Source of the DNA: Flavobacterium cucumis | GTDB lineage: Bacteria > Bacteroidota > Bacteroidia > Flavobacteriales > Flavobacteriaceae | Direction: 5' to 3' | DNA length: 64,000 nucleotides | Assembly: GCF_900148835.1 (NCBI RefSeq) | Contig: NZ_FRYK01000001.1 | Location: 930,001 to 994,000, forward strand | Shown here: piece after piece, positions 7,636 to 15,916 of the stretch | Layout of the letters: each line of letters opens with the position of its first letter | How positions within the stretch are numbered: position 1 is the stretch's first letter | Made by a program: the position numbers and the translations under genes | Notes under the pieces: generated by a model | Told to the model about the DNA's origin: nothing | Seen by the model: only the letters and a program-made list of their open reading frames with translations | Database searches by the model: none

Positions 7636-7747
7636 GCCCCCTAACCCCCAAAGGGGGAATAAGTTTGTGTATTTATTTCTAATTTATATAGCTAGGAAAA
7701 ATTATTTAGGTAGTTTTCCCCCCTCCTTTGGAGGGGTTAGGGGAGGC
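7636..7747. repeat. GC-rich palindromic element, about 112 bp
   Basis: The left half reads GCCCCCTAACCCCC, AAA, GGGGG; the right half has CCCCTCCTTTGGAGGGG followed by GTTAGGGGAGGC. The ends form an inverted repeat (GCCCCCTAACC against GGTTAGGGGAGGC) and each half is a hairpin by itself, so the whole can fold as a two-branched structure. The local GC richness contrasts strongly with the flanks. A related copy lies inside ileS at 21104-21193. The right half overlaps the 3' end of the EamA gene. Confidence 0.85.
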
Positions 7748-8620
7748 TTTCTGCGTTACCAAATAAACACCAATAAATATCAACACCGCAGAAATCAATT
7801 TCACCAAACTCAAATCGTCTTTTCCTAAGCTTACGGCGAAAATAGTAGCGAAAAGGGGTTGTAAATAGATGAAAACCGCAACAGTTGTGGGTTTAAGTTC
7901 TCGCATGGAAACTAAATTCAACAAATACGTTAAGAAAGTCGAAAACACAACTACAAAACCAATTTTCCAGATGATATCTGTTGGCAAATTAGCAAAATCT
8001 ATGGCTTGAAATTCGCCCCAACCAAAAGGTAACACCATCAAAAAACCAAAAGTGTAAATCCATTTCACAAAAGTGAAGGCATTGTATTTGTCCATTAATT
8101 TCTTTACGATGATGAGGTAAAATCCGTAAGAAACCGCATTTACAAAAACCAATAAGTTTCCTAAACTTGCGTTGGTTGCATTTACCAATGATTTTCCGTA
8201 AAGAATTAAAGTTATTGTACCAGCTAAGCCTAAAATGATTCCCAATACTTTTCGGTTTTGCATGCGTTCTTTCATGATGAATGCGGATAAAACCAAAACA
8301 ATCATAGGTGTGGTTACCATCAAAACGGCTCCCATAATAGGTGATGTGTAACTTAATCCTTTGAAAAAAGTCAGCATGTTGAAAGCTACGCCGAAGAACG
8401 CAGCTGCAATAATTCGGGGAAAATCTTCTTTAGCGATTTTTTCTTTGGGTCCAAAAAAGGAGATTAACCAAAATAACAAAACTGAACCACCAACACGCAT
8501 TACGATAAAGCCGAAAGCATCGACATATTTTGGCATTACGTCTTTGGCAATCGTAAATGTTACGCCGTAAATGATGGAAACTAAGGTAGCGGCAACTAAT
8601 GCCCAACTTCTTTTTGACAT
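7706..8620 (-). CDS. EamA-family DMT transporter
   Basis: 304 residues with about ten hydrophobic helices in two EamA repeats (roughly 5-145 and 155-290), the standard form of drug/metabolite exporters of the inner membrane. The repeat-2 signature ELKPTTVAVFIYLQPLFATI lies near 243-262. The substrate is not predictable. The last dozen residues, after VYLVTQKA (SPNPSKGGGKTT), are encoded by the right half of the palindromic element at 7636-7747, so the natural C-terminus has probably been replaced. The start ATG overlaps the stop of the ArsC-like gene by one base. Confidence 0.9.
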   Translation of the reverse strand: MSKRSWALVAATLVSIIYGVTFTIAKDVMPKYVDAFGFIVMRVGGSVLLFWLISFFGPKEKIAKEDFPRIIAAAFFGVAFNMLTFFKGLSYTSPIMGAVLMVTTPMIVLVLSAFIMKERMQNRKVLGIILGLAGTITLILYGKSLVNATNASLGNLLVFVNAVSYGFYLIIVKKLMDKYNAFTFVKWIYTFGFLMVLPFGWGEFQAIDFANLPTDIIWKIGFVVVFSTFLTYLLNLVSMRELKPTTVAVFIYLQPLFATIFAVSLGKDDLSLVKLISAVLIFIGVYLVTQKASPNPSKGGGKTT

Positions 8621-8970
8621 TAGCTTAAAACAGTAATTACTTCGTGAATGTTTTTTGGACTATTTCCAATGTAAATCTTCCCATCGATAATAAAAACTGG
8701 GCGACTCAAAAACGTGTAATGTTCTAAAAGGTATTTTTTGAAATCGGCTTCGGTTAGCTTTTTATCTTTTAAACCTAATGATTTATATAACTGAGCTTTT
8801 TTACTGAAAAGCGCTTCGTAACTTCCTGAAAGTTGGTACATTTCTTCCAAATCTCTTTCCGAAATTGGATTTTGGCGAATATCAATAAAGGTCAATTTGT
8901 CAGAATTGGGTAACGATTTGATTATTTTTCGGCAAGTATCACACGAAGCCAAATAGTATATTTTGTTCAT
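8620..8970 (-). CDS. ArsC/Spx-like thioredoxin-fold protein
   Basis: 116 residues from the ATG at 8970. Upstream in-frame codons to 9060 are excluded because a -7 box (8995-9002) puts the transcript start near 8988. CDTC near residue 10 is the CxxC of the Spx/ArsC family, and FLSRPVFIIDGKIYIGNSP (about 88-106) matches the conserved RP and G-P region. Members are arsenate reductases or redox-sensing regulators; nothing here points to arsenic. It is coupled to the EamA exporter gene by a one-base overlap. Confidence 0.85.
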   Translation of the reverse strand: MNKIYYLASCDTCRKIIKSLPNSDKLTFIDIRQNPISERDLEEMYQLSGSYEALFSKKAQLYKSLGLKDKKLTEADFKKYLLEHYTFLSRPVFIIDGKIYIGNSPKNIHEVITVLS

Positions 8971-8994
8971 TTTATTGTTTTTCAATTTCTGATG

Positions 8995-9002
8995 CAAAAA
9001 TA
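8995..9002 (-). promoter_or_regulatory. -7 box of the ArsC-like gene
   Basis: TATTTTTG on the minus strand, 25 bases upstream of the ATG at 8970. No clear TTG at the expected -33 position. It decides the start codon, because the ATG at 9060 would be upstream of transcription. Confidence 0.55.
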
Positions 9003-9050
9003 CAGCCTTTTGAATTCTAAAAATCAGTAATTTTATAAAAAAATTAAGCC

Positions 9051-9506
9051 ATGGACGCAACTTTTAGAATTTGGGAAACTAGCCGCGGATTATACAAGAA
9101 TTTCTTAGATAGTTATTCGTTGGAACAATTGAATACAATTCCAGCAGGAATGAGCAATAATCTAATTTGGAATATTGGTCACGTTATTGTTTCCCAACAG
9201 AAATTGGTTTATGCTTTGTCAGGTTTGCCAATGCATATTCCCGATTCGCTTTTTGAGAACTATCAAAACGGTTCGCAACCAGATGGTAAAACTTCGCAAG
9301 CTGAAGTGGATGAAATCAAACAATTATTATTAGAAATGGTCGAAAAAACGAAAGTTGATTTTGAAGCTGGAATTTTCAAAGAATTTCATCCGTATCAAAC
9401 TAAAACGGGATTTTATTTAGGAACTTGGAAAGAAGCGATGGAATTTAACAATTATCACGAAGGCATTCATTTAGGGATTATGATGTCGATTAAGAAATTT
9501 TTATAA
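9051..9506 (+). CDS. DinB-superfamily protein
   Basis: 151 residues. It has the four-helix DinB/YfiT fold pattern with three His in the usual metal-binding places: IWNIGHVIVSQQ (about 39-50), EFHPYQT near 107, and NNYHEGIHLGIMMSI (about 134-148). These proteins include thiol transferases and metal-dependent enzymes of uncertain substrate, unrelated to DNA polymerase IV. The gene is divergent from the ArsC-like gene. Confidence 0.88.
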   Translation: MDATFRIWETSRGLYKNFLDSYSLEQLNTIPAGMSNNLIWNIGHVIVSQQKLVYALSGLPMHIPDSLFENYQNGSQPDGKTSQAEVDEIKQLLLEMVEKTKVDFEAGIFKEFHPYQTKTGFYLGTWKEAMEFNNYHEGIHLGIMMSIKKFL

Positions 9507-9511
9507 AAAAA

Positions 9512-9543
9512 TCCCGAACTTCAAACGCAATTGAAATTCGGGA
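9512..9543 (-). terminator. terminator after the DUF1275 gene
   Basis: A 13-position stem (12 pairs) starting TCCCGAA, followed on the minus strand by seven T. It serves the minus-strand gene ending at 9565 and probably also limits read-through from the plus-strand DinB-fold gene. Confidence 0.8.
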
Positions 9544-9564
9544 ATACTTAACATGAACTAATCT

Positions 9565-10365
9565 TTAGGAGGCAATTGATTCTTCTTTTTCACGGTTTAA
9601 TTTTATATAACTTCCAAGATTTTCGATATTTAATCTTCTCGCATTCCTTTGAATGAAGAAGCGTTTTACTCTTAATTTGTACAAATCATAAACGATGACT
9701 ACAGTTAAGACCAAACTCACAGCGTAAAACATTTTAAAACCAAGATACATATAGGTAAATCCTGATAAAATTGCGCCAAACAAATAAGAAGCAGCAATTG
9801 ATAATAATAATTTCGCTTTTCCTTTTAAGGCCTCATTATTTCGGTATTCTGCTTTTGTAAACATGGAAAATAAAATACCTAAATCGGTTGTAGTGCCCGT
9901 TAAATGAGTGGTTTTTACGGTAAAATTAGAGATGCTTGCTGTTAATCCGTTTTGTAATCCCATGGCAAATAACATTAAGGCTAAAAGAATTTCAGTTTCC
10001 ATTAATGTTTCTCTGTAATAGAATTGGCCATAGTATCCAACGAAAATTAAACAAATAATTTCTAAAATTAAGGGTAAAGCATGTGCCAAATAGGTGTTTT
10101 TTTGATTCAAATGAATGACAATTAAATTGGAAACAAAACTTCCAAAAAAGAACAAGAAAATCCACGAAAAGACCACGGCAATTTGGTAGAAATTTCCTTT
10201 TACAATTTCAGACGCTAAAATGGCATAATGTCCTGTAATATTTGACGAAAACGAGAAAAATAATAATAGCGAACCAATATTCACCATTCCCGCTGTAAAT
10301 GCAGTAAGTGTTCCTAATTTTATGTTGTCTGAAAGGGAGCGACTATTATTATATTTTCTTAACAT
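9565..10365 (-). CDS. DUF1275 (YoaK-like) membrane protein
   Basis: 266 residues from the ATG at 10365; a TTG at 10383 would add six residues. Six hydrophobic helices are visible, with the family motifs NITGHYAILASE (about 43-54) and MGLQNGLTASIS (about 136-147) followed by VKTTHLTGTTTDLG, typical of DUF1275. Function unknown for the family. The start overlaps the preceding gene by 17 bases, suggesting translational coupling. Confidence 0.9.
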   Translation of the reverse strand: MLRKYNNSRSLSDNIKLGTLTAFTAGMVNIGSLLLFFSFSSNITGHYAILASEIVKGNFYQIAVVFSWIFLFFFGSFVSNLIVIHLNQKNTYLAHALPLILEIICLIFVGYYGQFYYRETLMETEILLALMLFAMGLQNGLTASISNFTVKTTHLTGTTTDLGILFSMFTKAEYRNNEALKGKAKLLLSIAASYLFGAILSGFTYMYLGFKMFYAVSLVLTVVIVYDLYKLRVKRFFIQRNARRLNIENLGSYIKLNREKEESIAS

Positions 10366-10831
10366 ATGGGTTTGTTTTAACAAAGGTTAATCGTGCAATT
10401 CCTCTGGTATGTGTGTCGGTGTCAAAATTTAAAACCAATTTGTCGTCTGAAAGTTCTGTCAAATTGTAATGTTCTATATTTTGATTGTCGTACTTTATTT
10501 CTAAAATATTTCCTCTGCCTTTCATGTGCCAAGACACTTCTTTTTCATATCCATTTCCTTCTAAAATTAGTTTTCCATTTGGGTAGAATTTCCATTTTTC
10601 AGCCTTATGAATTACTAAATTTTCACCAATTAAGTCTTTTACATAATTTGAAATTGATGTAAAATCTTGTTTAATTGTTTCGTTTTTATCTGCTTTTTCA
10701 TATTCCCAGGTAAGTTCGCTCCATTCGCCTTCAATTTCAATTTCAGGGTTTTTCGCCATGCTTATTAAGAAGATGAAAAGAGCAATTCCTAATCCGAAAA
10801 CTAAGAGATATTGTGTCCAAATTTTTTTCAT
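10349..10831 (-). CDS. hypothetical membrane-anchored protein, lipocalin-like domain
   Basis: 160 residues. One N-terminal membrane segment (about 8-26) lacks a lipobox Cys. The remainder has a strand-rich pattern with GEWSELTWEYE, KWKFYPNGKLILEG, SWHMKGRGNILEIKY and a closing strand ARLTFVKT, as in small lipocalin-like domains of Bacteroidota. No catalytic motif is seen. It overlaps the start of the DUF1275 gene and follows the Usp-like gene by 11 bases, so the three may form one operon. Confidence 0.75.
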   Translation of the reverse strand: MKKIWTQYLLVFGLGIALFIFLISMAKNPEIEIEGEWSELTWEYEKADKNETIKQDFTSISNYVKDLIGENLVIHKAEKWKFYPNGKLILEGNGYEKEVSWHMKGRGNILEIKYDNQNIEHYNLTELSDDKLVLNFDTDTHTRGIARLTFVKTNPYVKKI

Positions 10832-10842
10832 ATGATTCGATT

Positions 10843-11337
10843 TTATCCCACCGAAATCTGATTGAAAAATACTTCAGCTAAATTTCCTTTTTCGGGAATA
10901 TTTACATGATTTGTAATTTCAATCGTTGTGATTTCGACTTTAGCTTTGTTGAAATATCGCGTAAAATCAAAACTTTTTCGAGTTGAAAATGTTAGTTGAT
11001 AATTTGAATTGATAATTTGATTGATTTGATATCCTTCGATAAAATTGTTGAATGCTGCTTGATTACTTCCGGTAAAAAAATCGATTTTTAATGAATTTAT
11101 TTGAGAATCAAATTTGTTTTTGATTACTTCAAACGCTTCGATGAATGCTTCATTTGCTAATTCTTGAATTTGTTTGTTTTTTGAAAAGAAAAGTAGATCT
11201 CTAATAGAATCTCCAATGTTTAACCCGTGAACCAAAACAATGTTATAGTGGTTGTTAGGATTTTGGTTTAAAAATGTCTTTAAAATATTCAGAGATTGAA
11301 TAGTAAAATCGGTTGGAATTAAAATTGTCTTTTTCAT
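10843..11337 (-). CDS. universal-stress-like protein
   Basis: 164 residues. The start MKKTILIPTDFTIQSLNILKT matches the first strand and loop of UspA-fold proteins, and YNIVLVHGLNIGDS fits the second strand. The ATP-binding GxxG motif is not evident near the C-terminus (ITNHVNIPEKGNLAEV), so nucleotide binding is doubtful. The family has roles in stress adaptation. It is first in a probable three-gene minus-strand operon with its own promoter at 11366-11394. Confidence 0.65.
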   Translation of the reverse strand: MKKTILIPTDFTIQSLNILKTFLNQNPNNHYNIVLVHGLNIGDSIRDLLFFSKNKQIQELANEAFIEAFEVIKNKFDSQINSLKIDFFTGSNQAAFNNFIEGYQINQIINSNYQLTFSTRKSFDFTRYFNKAKVEITTIEITNHVNIPEKGNLAEVFFNQISVG

Positions 11338-11365
11338 AGCTTCTTTTTTTCTTTTTGTTATGAAA

Positions 11366-11394
11366 CAAATTTAGAAGTCCGAAATTAGAAGCAA
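11366..11394 (-). promoter_or_regulatory. promoter of the Usp-like gene
   Basis: On the minus strand TAAATTTG (11373-11366) with TTG (11394-11392) 18 bases upstream: a full Bacteroidota promoter, giving a 5' leader of roughly 20-25 bases. Confidence 0.65.
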
Positions 11395-11492
11395 ATAAAT
11401 CTTAAATTAGAAAACAATTAAAATGTAATGATTGAGATTAAAACGAGATTAGAAAAGTCTAAAGTTAAGTTAAATATTTCAAAAACAACAAT

Positions 11493-12866
11493 TTAATCCT
11501 TGTTTATCTGCCAAATAGGAAGCGTAATTTGAACGGTTGTTCCTTTGTTTTCAATTGAAGTTACTAGTAAGGTACCTTTGTGCATTCTAATGATGTTTCG
11601 AGTTAGTGGAAGCCCAATTCCATAACCTTCAAAGTTTTTGGTATTAGTTGCTCTAAAAAACGGGTCATAAATATATTTGATTTCGTTTTCTGGAATTCCA
11701 ATTCCGTTATCTTTAATTACGATGTAAACAAAATCGTCTGAAGCACCGATTGAAACTGTAACCATTTCAAAGTTGGAATATTTGCAACCATTACTAATAA
11801 TATTGCTTAAGGCTAAGTGAAGTAATTGTGTGTTTCCGTTTACTTTAAGTTTCATTGGATTTTCTGGAAGTAAGTCCATATCCAAATAAATTTTACTTTT
11901 CGGATTTAAACTTTCTAGATTTTCTTTTACATCCCAAAGCAATTGGTCAATTCTTACTTTGTCAAATTTTTGAACTTTTCCATTAAAACCTGTTTGAGCT
12001 AAAAACAATAAGGCTTTAGTTTTATTGTCTAATTTATCGGCCTCTTGAAGAATAATTTTCAAGGTTTCTACATATTCTTCGTTGGTTCTTGGTTTCGTTA
12101 AAACAACGTCAGCTACCCCAATAATTGCGGTTAATGGCGTTCTTAATTCGTGTGAAGCATTGCTGATAAAATTGTTTTGAGTTTCAAACGAGGTTTCAAT
12201 TCGGTCGAGCATATTGTTAAAGGTCCGCGCTAAATCATTTAATTCATCGCTTCTATTACTGTCGTTTAATCGAAGGTGTAAATTTTCGGAACTAATTTCT
12301 TTTACTTGCTCTGTGATTTCTGAAATGGGTTTGAAAATATTTTTAGAAAAGTATAATGCGATATATAAAATTAGTATTAAAGAAGCTAGAATAGCAAATA
12401 ATAAGGTTCGAATTAAATTATCTGCTTGATTGATTTGGAAGTAATTTTCAGCAGCTGTAATTACGATGTAATCCCCAGAAGTTGATTGATATCGAATTCC
12501 TTTGTAAAGATATTTTTTTGAGACAAATTCGGCACTTTTGTTATTTATTACTAATTCAAAAAATGAAGCTGGAATCCCGATTTTTTGTACTTGCTCTTTA
12601 ATATCCAAAGTGTTATCTATTGGAATAAAAAAGTCTTTTTCATGAGGTAATTTTTCAGGAGAATTAGGGTCGGATTTGGTTATTTTTTCATCCAATCGTT
12701 CTTTAGCTACTTTATAAGCTCTAGCTTCTAAAAGTTTAAAAAAATTCTTTTCTGAATAATTAGAGACTGAAAAATAAATGAAGATACTAAATAGAAATAT
12801 TACTATCAAAAAAGGGATTAATAGCAATAGAACGGTGCGTGATTGTTTTTTTAAAGTAGTAATCAT
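11493..12866 (-). CDS. sensor histidine kinase with HAMP domain
   Basis: 457 residues. Two membrane helices (about 12-34 and 150-172) flank an extracytoplasmic sensor region of about 115 residues without a recognised domain. HAMP follows (about 173-226), then HisKA with FISNASHELRTPLTAIIG (about 233-250, phospho-His in SHELRTP) and HATPase_c with NIISNGCKYS, DNGIGIP and GYGIGLPL. It ends in a short tail. Three bases separate it from the response-regulator gene, which comes first. The signal is unknown. Confidence 0.95.
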   Translation of the reverse strand: MITTLKKQSRTVLLLLIPFLIVIFLFSIFIYFSVSNYSEKNFFKLLEARAYKVAKERLDEKITKSDPNSPEKLPHEKDFFIPIDNTLDIKEQVQKIGIPASFFELVINNKSAEFVSKKYLYKGIRYQSTSGDYIVITAAENYFQINQADNLIRTLLFAILASLILILYIALYFSKNIFKPISEITEQVKEISSENLHLRLNDSNRSDELNDLARTFNNMLDRIETSFETQNNFISNASHELRTPLTAIIGVADVVLTKPRTNEEYVETLKIILQEADKLDNKTKALLFLAQTGFNGKVQKFDKVRIDQLLWDVKENLESLNPKSKIYLDMDLLPENPMKLKVNGNTQLLHLALSNIISNGCKYSNFEMVTVSIGASDDFVYIVIKDNGIGIPENEIKYIYDPFFRATNTKNFEGYGIGLPLTRNIIRMHKGTLLVTSIENKGTTVQITLPIWQINKD

Positions 12867-12869
12867 AAA

Positions 12870-13571
12870 TTAGTTTTCCTTAAGCACATAGCCCATTCCG
12901 ATTACGGTATGGATGATTCTATCATCAGAGTTGTCGATTTTTTTTCTGAGGTAATTAACATAAACATCAACAACATTGGTTCCTAAATCATAATCAACAC
13001 CCCAAACGCCTTCTAAAATATCCATTCTTGAAAGCACTCTGTTTTTGTTTTGTAAAAAGTAGAAAAGGAGTTTGTATTCGGTTGTGGTTAGCGAAATTTC
13101 TTCATTGTTTTTGGATACCTTTTTGGTGTAATCATTTAATACTATATCGTTAAAGGTATGAATGTAATCTTGTTGAATGTTTTTTTCTTTGTTAAGTGGG
13201 CTCTTGTCTTCCGTTCTTCTTAATAGAGATTTTATTCTTGCAACCAATTCAATAAATTTAAACGGTTTAACCAAATAATCATCAGCACCACTTTCCAATC
13301 CAAGTACAATATTTTCTGACGTACCTAAAGCAGTCAAGAATAGAATGGGGACATTCGAATTTTTGTTTCGAATGTTTTTGCATACTTCGAGTCCGTTCAT
13401 TTCGGGTAACATAATGTCTAAAATAATAAAATCAAAAACATTGGTTAACGCTAGCTGAAGACCCGTGCTGCCATCAAAAGCAACGCTTACTTCGTAACCT
13501 TCCTCTGTTAACCCTTTTTTTATGAATGAAACTACATGTGCTTCATCTTCAACTACTAGTATTTTTTTCAT
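12870..13571 (-). CDS. OmpR-family response regulator
   Basis: 233 residues. The receiver domain (1-120) has the acidic pair VVEDEAH, phospho-acceptor Asp in FIILDIMLPEMNG (about 50-62), Thr in LFLTALG (about 77-83) and Lys in LVKPFKF (about 103-109). A Trans_reg_C winged helix follows (about 135-230, ending VIGMGYVLKEN). It is the first gene of the pair with the sensor kinase. Targets cannot be inferred. Confidence 0.96.
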   Translation of the reverse strand: MKKILVVEDEAHVVSFIKKGLTEEGYEVSVAFDGSTGLQLALTNVFDFIILDIMLPEMNGLEVCKNIRNKNSNVPILFLTALGTSENIVLGLESGADDYLVKPFKFIELVARIKSLLRRTEDKSPLNKEKNIQQDYIHTFNDIVLNDYTKKVSKNNEEISLTTTEYKLLFYFLQNKNRVLSRMDILEGVWGVDYDLGTNVVDVYVNYLRKKIDNSDDRIIHTVIGMGYVLKEN

Positions 13572-13655
13572 GAATTTTTATGGTACCTTTGAAGATAGAA
13601 ATATTAAAGTCTTACTAAACTTATTCGCAAATTAAAGAAAATCGTTTAAACTTAA

Positions 13656-13663
13656 TACCTTTG
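13656..13663 (+). promoter_or_regulatory. -7 box of the cystathionine gamma-synthase-like gene
   Basis: TACCTTTG, 20 bases before the ATG at 13683. The -33 TTG is absent at the normal distance. Confidence 0.55.
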
Positions 13664-13682
13664 TAACTTAAATTTAAGAAAA

Positions 13683-14825
13683 ATGAAATTCAATACCAAA
13701 ACGATACATGGTGGGCAACATCATGAAAAAGTAACGGGATCGGTAATGCCTCCCGTATTTCAAACTTCGACTTATGTACAATCAAGTCCAGGAAAGCCAA
13801 TTGGTGATTACGAATACAGTAGAGCAGCAAATCCAACTAGAACTGCTTTAGAAGAGGCACTAGCAAGTATCGAAAACGGGGCAAGAGGGTTGGCTTTTTC
13901 TTCTGGATTGGCGGCTACGGATTGTGTGTTGCGCATGTTTAAAGCTGGTGATGAAATCATTGCCATGGACGATTTGTATGGTGGAACTTATAGATTATTT
14001 ACAAGATTATATAAAGATAGTGGTATCAAATTTCATTTTGTAGACATGAATGATTTGGAGAAATTCCAATCGTTAATCAATGAAAATACGAAATTGGTTT
14101 GGGTTGAAACACCAACAAATCCGTTAATGAAATTAGCAGATATTGCCGCAATTGCACAAATTACCAAAAAGCACAATATTTTATTTGCAGTAGATAATAC
14201 GTTTGCAACACCTTATTTGCAAAAACCATTGGACTTAGGTGCTGATATTGTTATGCATTCAGCAACGAAATATTTAGGTGGACATTCCGATGTTATAGCG
14301 GGTGCTTTAATTATTAAAGATAAAGCTTTAGGAGAAGAATTGCATTTCAAACAGTTTGCCACTGGAGCGACATTAGGCCCAATGGATTCCTTTTTGGTGT
14401 TAAGAGGAATCAAAACATTACACTTACGCATGCAACGTCATTGCGAAAATGGAGAAAAAGTAGCCGCATTTTTGAACAATCACCCTTTAGTAGAAAGAGT
14501 ATACTATCCAGGTTTAATTTCTCATCCATTTCATGAAATTGCTAAAAAGCAAATGAGTGGTTTCGGAGGAATGGTAACCTTTACTTTTAAATCGGGTAAA
14601 AAAGAAGATGCGATTAAGTTTTTAGAAAATTTAAAAGTCTTCACTTTAGCAGAATCATTAGGAGGAGTGGAATCGTTAGCAAATCATCCTGCTTTGATGA
14701 CACATGCTTCTATTCCAGAAGATAAAAGAAAAGAGGTAGGGATTTCAGATGACTTAGTTCGTTTGAGCGTAGGAATTGAAGATATCGAAGATTTACTAGC
14801 GGATTTAGAGCAAGCTTTTAGCTAA
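13683..14825 (+). CDS. cystathionine gamma-synthase / Cys-Met metabolism PLP enzyme
   Basis: 380 residues, typical of the family. PLP Lys lies in HSATKYLGGHSDVIAG (about 193-208), and the phosphate-binding SSGLAA (about 75-80) and YSRAANPTR (about 44-52) motifs are present. The C-terminal LAESLGGVESL...HPALMTH (about 325-347) fits MetB/MetC-type enzymes. It could act as cystathionine gamma-synthase, gamma-lyase or beta-lyase; sequence alone does not separate them. It is transcribed alone and ends in a bidirectional terminator. Confidence 0.93.
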   Translation: MKFNTKTIHGGQHHEKVTGSVMPPVFQTSTYVQSSPGKPIGDYEYSRAANPTRTALEEALASIENGARGLAFSSGLAATDCVLRMFKAGDEIIAMDDLYGGTYRLFTRLYKDSGIKFHFVDMNDLEKFQSLINENTKLVWVETPTNPLMKLADIAAIAQITKKHNILFAVDNTFATPYLQKPLDLGADIVMHSATKYLGGHSDVIAGALIIKDKALGEELHFKQFATGATLGPMDSFLVLRGIKTLHLRMQRHCENGEKVAAFLNNHPLVERVYYPGLISHPFHEIAKKQMSGFGGMVTFTFKSGKKEDAIKFLENLKVFTLAESLGGVESLANHPALMTHASIPEDKRKEVGISDDLVRLSVGIEDIEDLLADLEQAFS

Positions 14826-14842
14826 TAGTAATAAAACTAAAA

Positions 14843-14875
14843 AAAATCCCGATTTTCATTGAAAATCGGGATTTT
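14843..14875. terminator. bidirectional terminator
   Basis: AATCCCGATTTT and AAAATCGGGATT around a short CATTG loop, with A- and T-rich tracts on both sides. It serves the convergent cystathionine gamma-synthase-like and outer-membrane protein genes. Confidence 0.9.
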
Positions 14876-14884
14876 GCTTTTGTA

Positions 14885-15661
14885 CTAATTTAGATAATAT
14901 ATATATCCAACATGAAACCACAAGTTCCAGTCATTTGCTTTGTTTTCTATGTAAATTTCAGGATTAGGATTTAAACCATCAACCCAATCCGTAAAATAAT
15001 ATTGCCATCTAACTTCGGCAAATAAATCGGAAAGTTCCGTTAGTTTGTATCGGGTACCCACACTAGAAACTATAGACCAAGTACTTCCGCCTTCGTCAGA
15101 CCATGCGTTTAAATATTTGTCTGGAGTTGTTGTTGAGTTGCCCATAGGGCCTAATTCAGAATAAGTTCCGTTCTGAAAAAGTGAGAAATGAGCTCCAAGT
15201 CCAAGGAATGGTGCCCAAGCACCATCTGTAGCAGTGAATTCTCTAATACTTAAAGGATAAAATTCTAATTGCATCCCGATATCAGTAATTTTTGATTCCC
15301 CTTTCATTGCTTTTAATTGATTTCCTGTAGGTGAATTTTTTTCAGCCCATCTACCAAAATGCTCAAGTTTGGTGCTGTTGTACGATATTTCTGTGCGAAG
15401 TTTAAAGTGGTCATTAAAATAGGTTTCCGGGGTGTAACAATTACATTCGGCACGATAAGCAAAGTTTAAATAATGAACCAAACCAACCCCATAACCTGTA
15501 TTTCCAGCATTGGTTTCAAAATTATTTCGGACTCCAAAATCAGATTGTAAAGCAACACCTCCAACAAAAGCTCCGATTTCGTGGGAAAAACCAAATTGTG
15601 CTTGCATCGAAAAGTTAACACTAATAAGAACAATTAGTGCATATTTAATTTTCTTTATCAT
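14885..15661 (-). CDS. THC0290_0291-type putative outer-membrane beta-barrel protein
   Basis: 258 residues from the ATG at 15661; a GTG at 15667 would add two residues. A signal peptide (MIKKIKYALIVLISVNFSMQ, cut near AQF) is followed by FSHEIGAFVGGVALQSDFG, HYLNFAYRAECNCY and YFNDHFKLRTEISYNSTK, and it ends in aromatic strands (WNLWFHVGYIYYLN). I recognise this as the Flavobacteriia-specific family named THC0290_0291. It is probably an outer-membrane barrel; function unknown. Confidence 0.8.
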   Translation of the reverse strand: MIKKIKYALIVLISVNFSMQAQFGFSHEIGAFVGGVALQSDFGVRNNFETNAGNTGYGVGLVHYLNFAYRAECNCYTPETYFNDHFKLRTEISYNSTKLEHFGRWAEKNSPTGNQLKAMKGESKITDIGMQLEFYPLSIREFTATDGAWAPFLGLGAHFSLFQNGTYSELGPMGNSTTTPDKYLNAWSDEGGSTWSIVSSVGTRYKLTELSDLFAEVRWQYYFTDWVDGLNPNPEIYIENKANDWNLWFHVGYIYYLN

Positions 15662-15827
15662 TTTCACAAATTAACAATGTTCGGCAAATATATGTAAAAC
15701 AACATGTACATCAAAAATAAGAGCCTTTTTTATGTGTAAAAAATTTATTTTAAAGTGATTAGCCGAATTTATATATCACAATCTGTATAAATTTTTCTTA
15801 AAAATATAACAAGTAATTTTTAAAATG

Positions 15828-15835
15828 TATATTTG
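15828..15835 (+). promoter_or_regulatory. -7 box upstream of gdhA
   Basis: TATATTTG about 82 bases before the gdhA ATG; no clear -33 TTG. The remaining 249-base gap (15662-15916) is AT-rich with no other feature seen. Confidence 0.45.
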
Positions 15836-15916
15836 TAGACTTAAATTTTATGAATTTAATAATTTAAGATAGAAATATACTTAACAAATTAGTTTATTTA
15901 CAAGTTTTATAGCATA

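Noticed and set aside
7451..7828. 125-codon plus-strand open frame across yicC, the palindromic element and the EamA gene
   Set aside because: It runs antisense through two real genes and the repeat; the translation has no domain pattern.
8971..9060. 30-codon N-terminal extension of the ArsC/Spx-like protein
   Set aside because: It lies upstream of the -7 box and the family begins at the later ATG.
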